A stretch of 22,849 nucleotides of DNA, from positions 1 through 22,849 of the forward strand of contig JAZPZS010000005.1 of NCBI GenBank assembly GCA_045544835.1, in the 5' to 3' direction. How positions within the stretch are numbered: the first letter of the stretch is position 1; each line of letters begins with the position of its first letter. Under the pieces are notes generated by a model. That model did no database searches. It was not told the DNA's origin and saw only the letters and a list, made by a program, of their open reading frames with translations. The stretch comes from UBA1189 sp045544835 (GTDB lineage Bacteria; Bacteroidota; Bacteroidia; Bacteroidales; Bacteroidaceae). The position numbers were made by a program, and so were the translations under genes. This document shows, piece after piece, positions 14,936-22,731 of the stretch.

Positions 14936-14966
14936 TTTGTTTTTCTCTTTCCGTGCACTAATTTTG
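14936..14966 (+). promoter_or_regulatory. Consensus Bacteroidetes promoter for the malic enzyme gene
   Basis: TTTG at 14936-14939, exactly 19 bases, then TAATTTTG at 14959-14966: a full match to TTTG-N19-TAnnTTTG. The predicted start of transcription is near 14973, leaving a leader of about 26 bases before the ATG at 14999. An AAGG sits 2-5 bases before the ATG. This is the best promoter in the window. Confidence 0.75.
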
Positions 14967-14998
14967 TACTCGTATTAGTTTTTTAGTTTTATTAAGGT

Positions 14999-17293
14999 AT
15001 GACAAAGATAACCAAAGAGGCTGCCTTGCTGTATCATTCGCAGGGCAAGCCGGGAAAGATTGAAGTCGTTCCCACTAAACCTTACAGTACGCAGACAGAC
15101 CTTTCGCTCGCCTACTCACCCGGTGTAGCTGAGCCTTGTCTCGAAATCGAAAAGAATCCACAGACCGCCTATGACTACACCGCGAAGGGCAACCTCGTGG
15201 CTGTCATCTCCAACGGTACCGCCGTGCTCGGCCTCGGCGATATAGGCACATTGGCAGGAAAGCCTGTGATGGAGGGCAAGGGTCTGCTGTTCAAGATATA
15301 TGCCGGCATCGACGTGTTTGATATCGAAGTCAATGAGAAAGATCCCGAGAAGTTCATCCAAGCCGTAAAGGCCATCGCCCCCACCTTCGGAGGTATCAAC
15401 CTGGAAGACATCAAGGCCCCCGAGTGCTTCGAGATTGAGCGTCGCCTCAAGGCTGAGCTCGACATCCCCGTAATGCACGACGACCAGCATGGCACAGCCA
15501 TCATCTCATCGGCAGGTCTTATCAATGCACTGCAGGTAGCAAACAAGAAAATTGACGAGGTAAAGATTGTAGTCAATGGTGCAGGTGCTTCGGCAATCTC
15601 TTGCACCAAGCTCTACGTAGCTCTCGGTGCCCGCCGTGAGAATATCCTCATGCTCGACAGCAAGGGTGTCATCACCAGCGACCGTCCCAACCTCACAGAG
15701 GAGAAGAAATTCTTCGCTACCGACCGCCGCGATGTACACACTCTCGAAGAGGCCATCAAGGGTGCCGACGTGTTCCTTGGGCTCTCACGCGGCAACGTAC
15801 TCACACAAGACATGGTGCGCTCCATGGCCGCCATGCCTATCGTGTTTGCCCTTGCCAATCCCACTCCCGAGATTTCATACGAGGATGCCATGGCATCACG
15901 CCCCGACGTACTGATGGCTACCGGTCGCTCCGACTATCCCAACCAGATCAACAACGTTATTGGTTTCCCCTATATCTTCCGCGGTGCACTCGACACACAG
16001 GCTACAGCCATCAATGAAGAGATGAAGCTGGCTGCCGTACATGCCATTGCAGACCTGGCCAAGCAGCCCGTTCCCGACGTAGTGAACGAGGCCTACCACG
16101 TGAACAACTTCACCTTCGGTCCCGCCTACTTCATCCCCAAACCCGTAGACCCACGTCTCATCACCCAGGTCTCTATGGCCGTAGCCAAGGCTGCCATGGA
16201 GAGCGGTGTAGCCCGCAAGCCCATCACCGACTGGGAAGCCTATGCCACCCAGCTTCGCGAGCTCATGGGTCAGGAGAGCAAGCTCACCCGCCAGCTCTAC
16301 GATACCGCCCGCAGCAATCCGCAGCGTGTCGTATTTGCCGAGGGTATCCACCCCACCATGCTCAAGGCTGCCGTAGAGGCCAAGGCCGAAGGCATTTGCC
16401 ACCCTATCCTCTTGGGTAACGACGAGCGCATCGAGAAGCTGGCCAAGGAACTTGAACTCAGCCTCGAAGGCATCGAGATTATCAACCTGCGCCACGACCG
16501 CGAGGCCGAGCGTCGCGAACGCTATGCTCGTATCCTCACCGAGAAGCGTGCCCGCCAGGGAGCCAATTTCCAGGAATCAAACGACAAGATGTTTGAGCGC
16601 AACTACTTCGGTATGATGATGGTAGAGACCGGCGAGGCCGATGCCTTCATCACGGGTCTGTACACCAAGTACAGCAACACCATCAAGGTAGCCAAGGAGG
16701 TTATTGGTGTGCGCGACGAGTTCAGCACCTTCGGCACCATGCACATCGTGAATGGCAAGAAGGGTACACTCTTCCTTGCCGACACGCTCATCAACCGTCA
16801 CCCCGACACCGACACGCTCATCGACATAGCCCGCTTGGCCAACCACACGGTACAGTTCTTCAACCACAAGCCCGTGATGGCCATGCTCTCATACTCAAAC
16901 TTCGGCACCGACACGACAGGCAGTCCTGCTACAGTACACGAGGCTGTGGACTATCTGCACCGCGAGCACCCCGAATGGGATGTAGATGGTGAGATGCAGG
17001 TAAAATTCGCCCTCAACAGCCAGTTGCGCGATGAGAAATTCTCTTTCAACAAGCTCTACGGCAAGGAGGTCAACACACTCGTGTTCCCCAACCTCTCCAG
17101 TGCCAACCAAGCCTACCAGTTTATCCAGATGATGGGCGACAACAGTGAAGTTATCGGCCCCATCCAGATGGGTCTGAACAAGCCCATCCACTTCACCGAC
17201 TGGGAAGCCTCGGTACGCGATATCGTCAACATCACAGCCATCGCCGTGATTGATGCCATCGTGGAGAAGAAAAAGAAAGAGCAGGAATCGTAA
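14999..17293 (+). CDS. maeB: NADP-dependent malic enzyme with phosphotransacetylase-like domain
   Basis: A 764-residue MaeB-type enzyme (E. coli MaeB has 759) converting malate to pyruvate, CO2 and NAD(P)H. The malic domain holds Tyr39 (AYSPGVAEPC), Lys94 (EGKGLLFK), Glu136/Asp137 (EDIKAPECFEIE) and Asp161/Asp162 (MHDDQHGT). The dinucleotide site is VVNGAGASA (192-200). From about 437 a phosphate acetyltransferase-like domain follows (VVFAEGIHPTMLKAAVEA...ILLGNDERI). In characterised MaeB proteins this domain is not a working transacetylase but binds acetyl-CoA as an allosteric inhibitor; the same is assumed here. The gene is monocistronic: consensus promoter upstream, strong terminator downstream. 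The cofactor choice (NADP) is inferred from the subfamily. Confidence 0.94.
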   Translation: MTKITKEAALLYHSQGKPGKIEVVPTKPYSTQTDLSLAYSPGVAEPCLEIEKNPQTAYDYTAKGNLVAVISNGTAVLGLGDIGTLAGKPVMEGKGLLFKIYAGIDVFDIEVNEKDPEKFIQAVKAIAPTFGGINLEDIKAPECFEIERRLKAELDIPVMHDDQHGTAIISSAGLINALQVANKKIDEVKIVVNGAGASAISCTKLYVALGARRENILMLDSKGVITSDRPNLTEEKKFFATDRRDVHTLEEAIKGADVFLGLSRGNVLTQDMVRSMAAMPIVFALANPTPEISYEDAMASRPDVLMATGRSDYPNQINNVIGFPYIFRGALDTQATAINEEMKLAAVHAIADLAKQPVPDVVNEAYHVNNFTFGPAYFIPKPVDPRLITQVSMAVAKAAMESGVARKPITDWEAYATQLRELMGQESKLTRQLYDTARSNPQRVVFAEGIHPTMLKAAVEAKAEGICHPILLGNDERIEKLAKELELSLEGIEIINLRHDREAERRERYARILTEKRARQGANFQESNDKMFERNYFGMMMVETGEADAFITGLYTKYSNTIKVAKEVIGVRDEFSTFGTMHIVNGKKGTLFLADTLINRHPDTDTLIDIARLANHTVQFFNHKPVMAMLSYSNFGTDTTGSPATVHEAVDYLHREHPEWDVDGEMQVKFALNSQLRDEKFSFNKLYGKEVNTLVFPNLSSANQAYQFIQMMGDNSEVIGPIQMGLNKPIHFTDWEASVRDIVNITAIAVIDAIVEKKKKEQES

Positions 17294-17315
17294 TCTAATA
17301 GGAACAATCGTGTAG

Positions 17316-17351
17316 AAAACGACGGTCGCAACTCAATGACCGTCGTTTTTT
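17316..17351. terminator. Terminator between convergent genes
   Basis: A 12-bp perfect stem (17316-17327 with 17338-17349) with a 10-base loop, six T on the plus strand (17346-17351) and four A on the left side, 23 bases after the malic enzyme stop. The plus-strand terminator is strong. On the minus strand it can also serve the regulator gene ending at 17370. Confidence 0.88.
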
Positions 17352-17369
17352 GTAGAGAATAGGCTTTGT

Positions 17370-18332
17370 CTATAGTTTGATATCTGTAATATCGACTAGC
17401 TTATTGATTATAGCATAGATGGTTAGCCCTGCAGGTGAATGTATCTGTAGCTTGCGGGCGATGTTGCGTCGGTGAGTGATGACTGTATGTACGGAAAGGT
17501 ATAAGGTCTCGGCAATCTCTTTGTTTGTCATCCCCTTAACAACACAAGCTATGATCTCCTTTTCGCGGGCACTTAAGGTCTCAGGGTCAGGCTCTTTCTC
17601 AGATGTCGCGGGGACGGCTATTGAAGTTCTTCCTGAATGCATTCTTTTCTCTAAATCCGCAACGGCGGGTACCAATAGGTAATCCTCTACGTCGCAGTGG
17701 GAGGCTAAGTCTTGTTCGCAATTATAAATATCGAAAAGTACGGCATTTAATTGGTTGTTGTTCTCTTTTCCGGGATAGTACTTGACGATAATATTCTTGA
17801 GTTCGGTGAGTTTGGTATTCACTTGATTATGCTTGCTGGCAAAGGTGGCAATGTCGTAGTTGCCAGGTATAGTTCCTGCTAGCAGGCTTTCGACATAGGT
17901 GAATACAGAGCGGTTTTCATACTCCATATGACGGCGTACCTCACGTGCATACTCGTCGAAAAACTTTAATATGAGAGACGAAACCTCATCTACACCTGAG
18001 CAGTCAATGGTCTCTATAAGCTTGCGGCGGATGGTTGGGAGATTAAAGTCAATGAAGTAGGTATGTGCTCGTTTTAAGTAATCGAGTAGGGCGGTGAGTG
18101 AGTAATCATTGATGTCGTATGCCTTTTGTTTGTGTTCAGGTTCACTCACGAAGTTGGCCACGGTGAGAAATGTCGGACAATGTACCCCTTGGAGTTCGCA
18201 TACCTCAGCTACGGTCTTGTCTCCAAATCCTAGCGATAGTCCAAAGCGGCTCATAACCATCAGTAATGAATAGTTGTCACTGATGAGTGCACTCATTTTA
18301 TCAGTTCCTTGATAGCGTAAACGTCTGATCAT
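17370..18332 (-). CDS. Hemerythrin-like domain fused to a LuxR-type DNA-binding domain
   Basis: A 320-residue protein in three parts. Residues about 20-62 resemble the N-terminal DUF542 region of ScdA/YtfE (RIC) iron-repair proteins (MSRFGLSLGFGDKTVAEVC). Residues about 75-230 are a hemerythrin-like helical bundle with candidate di-iron ligands His90, His135, Glu139, His168, His212 and Glu216. Residues 252-315 are a LuxR/GerE helix-turn-helix (LSAREKEIIACVVKGMTNKE, IAETLYLSVHTVITHRRNI). It is most simply a one-component regulator whose DNA binding responds to O2, NO or iron state through the di-iron site. The signal is an inference. Ligands are assigned by eye. Whether translation starts at Met1 or Met13 is open. 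It diverges from the ABC-F gene. Confidence 0.85.
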   Translation of the reverse strand: MIRRLRYQGTDKMSALISDNYSLLMVMSRFGLSLGFGDKTVAEVCELQGVHCPTFLTVANFVSEPEHKQKAYDINDYSLTALLDYLKRAHTYFIDFNLPTIRRKLIETIDCSGVDEVSSLILKFFDEYAREVRRHMEYENRSVFTYVESLLAGTIPGNYDIATFASKHNQVNTKLTELKNIIVKYYPGKENNNQLNAVLFDIYNCEQDLASHCDVEDYLLVPAVADLEKRMHSGRTSIAVPATSEKEPDPETLSAREKEIIACVVKGMTNKEIAETLYLSVHTVITHRRNIARKLQIHSPAGLTIYAIINKLVDITDIKL

Positions 18333-18381
18333 TTGTTATTGATATTCAATTGTATGTGCGATTAAACGATAAATGGCTATG

Positions 18382-18389
18382 CAAAGAAA
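18382..18389 (-). promoter_or_regulatory. Possible -7 box for the hemerythrin-LuxR gene
   Basis: The minus strand reads TTTCTTTG, one base from TAnnTTTG, with TTG about 20 bases further upstream. It would give a leader of about 43 bases. Confidence 0.3.
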
Positions 18390-18446
18390 CAATAATTCTT
18401 TCATTTTTACAATCCCTATTATGAGGTATTTTTCGTTTTAATTGCG

Positions 18447-18454
18447 TAATTTTG
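18447..18454 (+). promoter_or_regulatory. -7 box for the ABC-F gene
   Basis: TAATTTTG is an exact TAnnTTTG match 9-16 bases before the ATG at 18463. The predicted start of transcription is only a few bases from the start codon, so the mRNA may be nearly leaderless. An in-frame TTG at 18442 lies upstream of this box and is therefore not the start. Confidence 0.5.
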
Positions 18455-18462
18455 CAGTCATT

Positions 18463-20415
18463 ATGATCAGTATTGAGAACCTAAAAGTGGAGTTTGGCGC
18501 TACGCCGCTGTTTCAGGGGGTCAGCTATATCATCAATCCGAAGGACCGCATAGCTCTTGTGGGCAAGAATGGAGCAGGCAAGAGCACTATGCTCAAGATA
18601 TTGGCAGGGCTGCAACAGCCTACCGATGGCACGGTGAGCATGCCCAAGGATATCTCGGTATGCTACCTTCCTCAGGTGATGAAGCTGGCCGATGAACGTA
18701 CCGTGCGTGAAGAGACCGAATTGGCTTTTGCCCATATCAGTCGACAGAAAGAGATGCTCGACAGACTGGCAACAGAGTTAGCCGAGCGCACCGACTATGA
18801 GAGTGAGTCGTATCACGAGCTCATCGAACGTTTCACTCGCGAGAACGAACGTTTCCAGATTATCGGTGGCGCCAATTACCATGCCGAGATGGAGCAGACA
18901 CTGGTAGGTCTGGGCTTCCGTCGTGAAGACTTCGACCGCCCCACTTCGGAGTTCTCGGGTGGCTGGCGCATGCGTATCGAGTTGGCGAAACTCCTGCTGC
19001 AGCACCCCGATGTGTTGCTACTCGACGAGCCTACCAACCACCTCGATATAGAGAGTATACAATGGCTCGAGGACTTCCTCGCACGTAATGGCAAGGCGGT
19101 GGTGCTCGTCAGTCACGACCGTGCTTTCATCAACAATGTCACCAATCGTACGATAGAGATTACTTGCGGCACTATTCACGACTATCGCGTGAAATACGAT
19201 GAGTATGTGGTGTTGCGTCGTGAGCGTCGTGAGCAGCAGCTCCGTGCATATGAGAACCAGCAGAAAGAGATTGCCGATATCACCGACTTTATAGAGCGCT
19301 TCCGTTACAAGCCCACCAAAGCCATACAGGTGCAGAGCCGTATCAAGCAGTTGGAGAAGATGGTGCCCGTGGTCATTGATGAGGAGGACCGCAGTACCTT
19401 ACGGCTCAAGTTCCGTCCTGCACAGCGTAGCGGTAGCTATCCCATCATTTGTGAAGATACTGCCAAGAGCTATGGCGATCATCTTGTATTCAAGGATGTG
19501 AACCTCACCATTCGTCGTGGCGAGAAGGTGGCTTTTGTGGGAAGAAATGGTGAAGGCAAGACCACACTCGTGAAGTGCATCATGGGTGAGATTCCTTTTG
19601 AAGGAAAGCTCACCTTGGGTCATAATGTAGAGATAGGCTATTTTGCACAAAACCAGGCTCAGCTCCTTGATGAAAACCTCACCGTTTTTGATACTATCGA
19701 CCGTGCAGCAGTGGGGGATATTCGTCTCAAGATACGTGACATCTTGGGCGCTTTCATGTTTGGCGGTGAGGCTTCAGATAAGAAGGTTAAGGTGCTCTCG
19801 GGTGGTGAGCGTAGCCGACTGGCCATGATCAAACTCCTGCTCGAATCGGTCAATCTGCTTATTCTCGACGAGCCTACCAACCACCTCGACATGCGCTCCA
19901 AGGATGTGCTCAAGGAGGCTATCCGTGAGTTTGACGGTACCGTTATCCTCGTGAGCCACGACCGCGAGTTCCTTGATGGCCTCGTGTCCAAGGTATATGA
20001 GTTTGGCGGCGGCAAGGTGAAAGAGCACTTGGGTGGTATATACGACTTCTTGCAAAGCAAGGGTGGTGTTACTTCTCCTGACTCAGCCCGTTCGCTTGAT
20101 TCAGTGATGACCGCTACTAAGTCTGCCCAATCCACTTCAAAGGATCCCAATGAAAAGATTGTTGGAGGTGGTGCTGCCGACTATGCAGCCCGCAAAGAGC
20201 AGGCCAAGGCACAACGTAAGTTGCAGAAGAGGGTAGAGGAGTGTGAGAAGCGTGTCACACAGATAGAGACCGAACTGCGAGAACTCGAGGAGTGGATGGC
20301 CACACCTGCGGGTGCAGCTAATGCGGCTCTTTTCGAGCAGTATAGCAAACTGAAGAATACCCTTGCCGAGGCCGAGGTCGAATGGGAAGAGGCTATGATG
20401 GCATTGGAGGGATGA
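18463..20415 (+). CDS. ABC-F family ATPase (YheS/Uup-like)
   Basis: A 650-residue soluble twin ATPase with no membrane segments. NBD1: Walker A GKNGAGKST (34-42), signature FSGGWRMR, Walker B LLLDEPTNHLD. The linker after NBD1 (RYKPTKAIQVQSRIKQLEKM) is the tRNA-interacting (PtIM) type seen in YheS-like proteins. NBD2: Walker A GRNGEGKTT (360-368), signature LSGGERSRLA (445 on), Walker B LLILDEPTNHLD. The C-terminal roughly 80 residues form a charged coiled coil like that of Uup. ABC-F proteins act on the ribosome, relieving stalls or removing antibiotics. This subfamily is a housekeeping type, so a resistance role is not suggested. Start chosen at 18463 (MISIENLKVEF) from the promoter position and family N-terminus. 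Confidence 0.93.
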   Translation: MISIENLKVEFGATPLFQGVSYIINPKDRIALVGKNGAGKSTMLKILAGLQQPTDGTVSMPKDISVCYLPQVMKLADERTVREETELAFAHISRQKEMLDRLATELAERTDYESESYHELIERFTRENERFQIIGGANYHAEMEQTLVGLGFRREDFDRPTSEFSGGWRMRIELAKLLLQHPDVLLLDEPTNHLDIESIQWLEDFLARNGKAVVLVSHDRAFINNVTNRTIEITCGTIHDYRVKYDEYVVLRRERREQQLRAYENQQKEIADITDFIERFRYKPTKAIQVQSRIKQLEKMVPVVIDEEDRSTLRLKFRPAQRSGSYPIICEDTAKSYGDHLVFKDVNLTIRRGEKVAFVGRNGEGKTTLVKCIMGEIPFEGKLTLGHNVEIGYFAQNQAQLLDENLTVFDTIDRAAVGDIRLKIRDILGAFMFGGEASDKKVKVLSGGERSRLAMIKLLLESVNLLILDEPTNHLDMRSKDVLKEAIREFDGTVILVSHDREFLDGLVSKVYEFGGGKVKEHLGGIYDFLQSKGGVTSPDSARSLDSVMTATKSAQSTSKDPNEKIVGGGAADYAARKEQAKAQRKLQKRVEECEKRVTQIETELRELEEWMATPAGAANAALFEQYSKLKNTLAEAEVEWEEAMMALEG

Positions 20416-20429
20416 GTACAATGGCAATG

Positions 20430-20474
20430 TATATAATAATAGGTGTCCAATGTTGGGACACCTATTATTATATA
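20430..20474. terminator. Perfect 19-bp hairpin between convergent genes
   Basis: Arms 20430-20448 and 20456-20474 are exact reverse complements with a 7-base loop. The GC-rich tip (aggtgtcc/ggacacct) sits on an A/T-only base. It lies 15 bases after the ABC-F stop and 12 bases before the end of the transporter gene. There is no T-tract, but the A/U lower stem may act in its place for both strands. Confidence 0.6.
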
Positions 20475-20485
20475 TAGCATAAATC

Positions 20486-22369
20486 TTAAAACGCAAACAG
20501 CAGCGGCAAAGCAAATATCATCACTACGCCCATGAGGATTTGTAGCGGAAGACCCACCTTGACAAAATCCATGAAGCTGTATTGTCCCGCAGGCATCACC
20601 AGGGCATTGGGCGGAGTGGAGAAGGGCGAGGCAAAGCACATCGAGGCCGCCACGGTGACAGCAAAGAGGAAGGGTATGGGGCTCACGCCTATGCCAATCG
20701 CACACTGCAGGGCGATGGGTGCCATCAGCACGGCGGTCACTGTATTGCTGATGAAGATGGTCATGATCGATGTGGCGAAGTACACCGCAGCCAAGGCCAC
20801 GTGCGGACTGCTGGCACCGAAGGTGTTGACGATGAAGTCGGCAATCATCGACGACACTCCCGTCTTCTCCAATGCCGTCGACATGGGCAGCATGGCGGCA
20901 AAGAGCACGATGGTTTGCCAGTTGATGGTCTTGTAGGCAGCCTCCACGCTTCTCACACATCCCGTGATGACCATCATTACTGCAGCCAGGAGCACTGCCG
21001 TGACGGGAGCTACGGGAATGGAGTCGATACACATCATTACAATCATTGCTATCATGATCAGTGCCGCTACAGGAGCCTTGTAGTCGAGTGTCACCTTGGC
21101 CGCCTCTTGTAGCGGTTCGCCCAGCACCACCCAGTTGTTCGACTCGTTACGCAGGCGTGCAATATCCTTCCATGCTCCCTGCACGAGCAGTACGTCAGAG
21201 TCGTGTATCTTCTCGTTGCCCAGGTTGTGGAGCAGGTAGTCGTTCTGTCGTCTGATGCCCAGCACGTTGATGTTGAACTTGCTTCTCAGTCCTATCTCCA
21301 GAATCTTGCGGCCTATCATCGATGATGAGGGCATGATGAGGATTTCGGCAATACCGATATCGTAGAAGTCGAGCGATGCATTTGATGAGCTGCCCTCTAT
21401 CTCGTCGGTGTGGTTGTCGATGAGGCGGAGCGAGAAGTCCTTGGCCAACTGCTGCACCTTCTCAATCTCGCCCGAGAGGTACAGCACATCACCCTGCTGC
21501 AGCATCAGTGTAGGTGATGCCAGCTGCTGGTTTACCGTGCGCACAAACTTGTTGTGCCCGGCACTGCGGCGCAGTTCGATGACGTTCACGCCATATTTAC
21601 GGTAGATGTCAAGGTCTATGATGGTCTTGTTGATGACCTTCGAAGCCTCGTTCACATGTACGCGGAACAGGTTTTCCGACAGACCATACTCCTTTACCAG
21701 TTCACCCAGCGACTTTCCGCCCTGCTTGCTGCTCTTCTCGCTCGATTTCGGTGTGAGGAACATCTTTGTCAGCGGCATCAGCACCAATATGCCTACCACC
21801 AATGTGATGATGCCCACCGGCAGGAAGGTGAAGAACGATATGTCGGGCAGCGATGCCGGCACCAGCCCGTTTGCCTTGGCATTTGCCAAGGTCTCCTGAA
21901 TGATAAGGTTGGGCGGCGTACCAATCAATGTCATCATACCACCCATGCTACTCGCAAAGGCCAGCGGCATCAACAGACGGCGCGATGACGTGTTTGCATA
22001 GGCAGCCATACTCACCACGATGGGGAGCATCAGCGCCACGGTACCCGTGTTGCTCACGAAACCACCAATAAGTGCTGTTACGAGCATCACCAGCAAGAAC
22101 AGTCGCGTCTCGCTTGTACCGGCCAGCTTGATTACCTGTCCGCCAATCATCTTGGCGAGTCCCGTCTGGAATATACCGCCACCCACGATGAACAGTCCCA
22201 CCATCATGATTACCGTCGTGTTGGAGAATCCCGCCAATGCCTCGCTCGGCACCAATATCTGGAACAGCAGCAGTGCCAACAAGGCACACAGAGCCACCAA
22301 GTCAGACCTCACCTTGCCGCTCACAAACAGCGCCGCAGAGATCAAAAGAATTATTACAGTCGTTATCAT
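20486..22369 (-). CDS. SLC13/DASS-type transporter with two RCK_C (TrkA-C) domains
   Basis: A 627-residue membrane protein. The start at 22369 (MITTVIILLISAALF) is preferred over an ATG at 22429, because that ATG lies upstream of the promoter box at 22418-22425. N-terminal and C-terminal halves each carry the DASS signature SNT (SNTGTVALMLP 106-116; SNTVTAVLMAP from 541) and a TPPN loop (GTPPNLI 150-156; STPPNALVMPAG). Between them, about 210-390, lie two cytosolic RCK_C domains (GVNVIELRRS..., INVLGIRRQN...). The family moves dicarboxylates, sulfate or similar anions with Na+. The RCK_C subtype is often labelled sulfate or anion permease, so the substrate is open. Monocistronic. Confidence 0.9.
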   Translation of the reverse strand: MITTVIILLISAALFVSGKVRSDLVALCALLALLLFQILVPSEALAGFSNTTVIMMVGLFIVGGGIFQTGLAKMIGGQVIKLAGTSETRLFLLVMLVTALIGGFVSNTGTVALMLPIVVSMAAYANTSSRRLLMPLAFASSMGGMMTLIGTPPNLIIQETLANAKANGLVPASLPDISFFTFLPVGIITLVVGILVLMPLTKMFLTPKSSEKSSKQGGKSLGELVKEYGLSENLFRVHVNEASKVINKTIIDLDIYRKYGVNVIELRRSAGHNKFVRTVNQQLASPTLMLQQGDVLYLSGEIEKVQQLAKDFSLRLIDNHTDEIEGSSSNASLDFYDIGIAEILIMPSSSMIGRKILEIGLRSKFNINVLGIRRQNDYLLHNLGNEKIHDSDVLLVQGAWKDIARLRNESNNWVVLGEPLQEAAKVTLDYKAPVAALIMIAMIVMMCIDSIPVAPVTAVLLAAVMMVITGCVRSVEAAYKTINWQTIVLFAAMLPMSTALEKTGVSSMIADFIVNTFGASSPHVALAAVYFATSIMTIFISNTVTAVLMAPIALQCAIGIGVSPIPFLFAVTVAASMCFASPFSTPPNALVMPAGQYSFMDFVKVGLPLQILMGVVMIFALPLLFAF

Positions 22370-22417
22370 TATATATTGTGTTAATTTTTTTACCTCAGAT
22401 AATACACTTTCATGGTA

Positions 22418-22425
22418 CAAAGGTA
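22418..22425 (-). promoter_or_regulatory. -7 box for the transporter gene
   Basis: The minus strand reads TACCTTTG, an exact TAnnTTTG match; TTTA sits 19 bases further upstream in the -33 position (22445-22448). Transcription is predicted to start near 22411, giving a leader of about 42 bases to the ATG at 22369. Confidence 0.55.
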
Positions 22426-22429
22426 GCAA

Positions 22430-22731
22430 AAAGCAAGCGAAACATAAAGCCCGCTTTGATATTTATCAGCGAATGACTGCTACTTTCATGGCGAACCCAA
22501 AAAGTACGATTAAGCAAGTGGAAAGACAAGTTTTCTTGAATTTTTGGCAAAGCGAAGCGGAGTAGGCGGGCCTACCTAAAAAACGCAGGCGTGACTCCTT
22601 GGTGCCGATAAATCGGCAGTCGTCTCGACCGATGCTCTTTCGTATCGCTTCTAGAGGGAGGGGACTCGTTCATCGCGGAATATGAAATTTGCAGAAACCG
22701 TAGAAAGGTAAATAACGTGAGTTCGACGAAT
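22430..22731. other. Intergenic region with two small palindromes
   Basis: No gene is supported here. It holds gtaggc-gg-gcctac (22562-22575) and tgccgat-aa-atcggca (22603-22618), both with 2-base loops, in a stretch richer in GC than the other gaps. A 33-codon minus-strand frame (about 22566-22667, MNESPPSRSDTKEHRSRRLP) is arginine/proline-rich and looks spurious. GAAATTTG (22684-22691) is one base from a plus-strand -7 box. Confidence 0.4.

Noticed and set aside
18463..20415. Antibiotic-resistance ABC-F protein
   Set aside because: The linker and C-terminal coiled coil match the housekeeping YheS/Uup type, and the gene has no mobile or resistance context.
20181..21032. Long minus-strand frame overlapping the ends of the ABC-F and transporter genes
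   Set aside because: It is a shadow of the transporter gene in another frame. The text is His/Ser/Arg-rich and the real frames carry clear family motifs.
22566..22667. 33-codon Arg/Pro-rich minus-strand frame in the right intergenic region
   Set aside because: Covers both palindromes, has no family resemblance or promoter, and reads like translated structured DNA.
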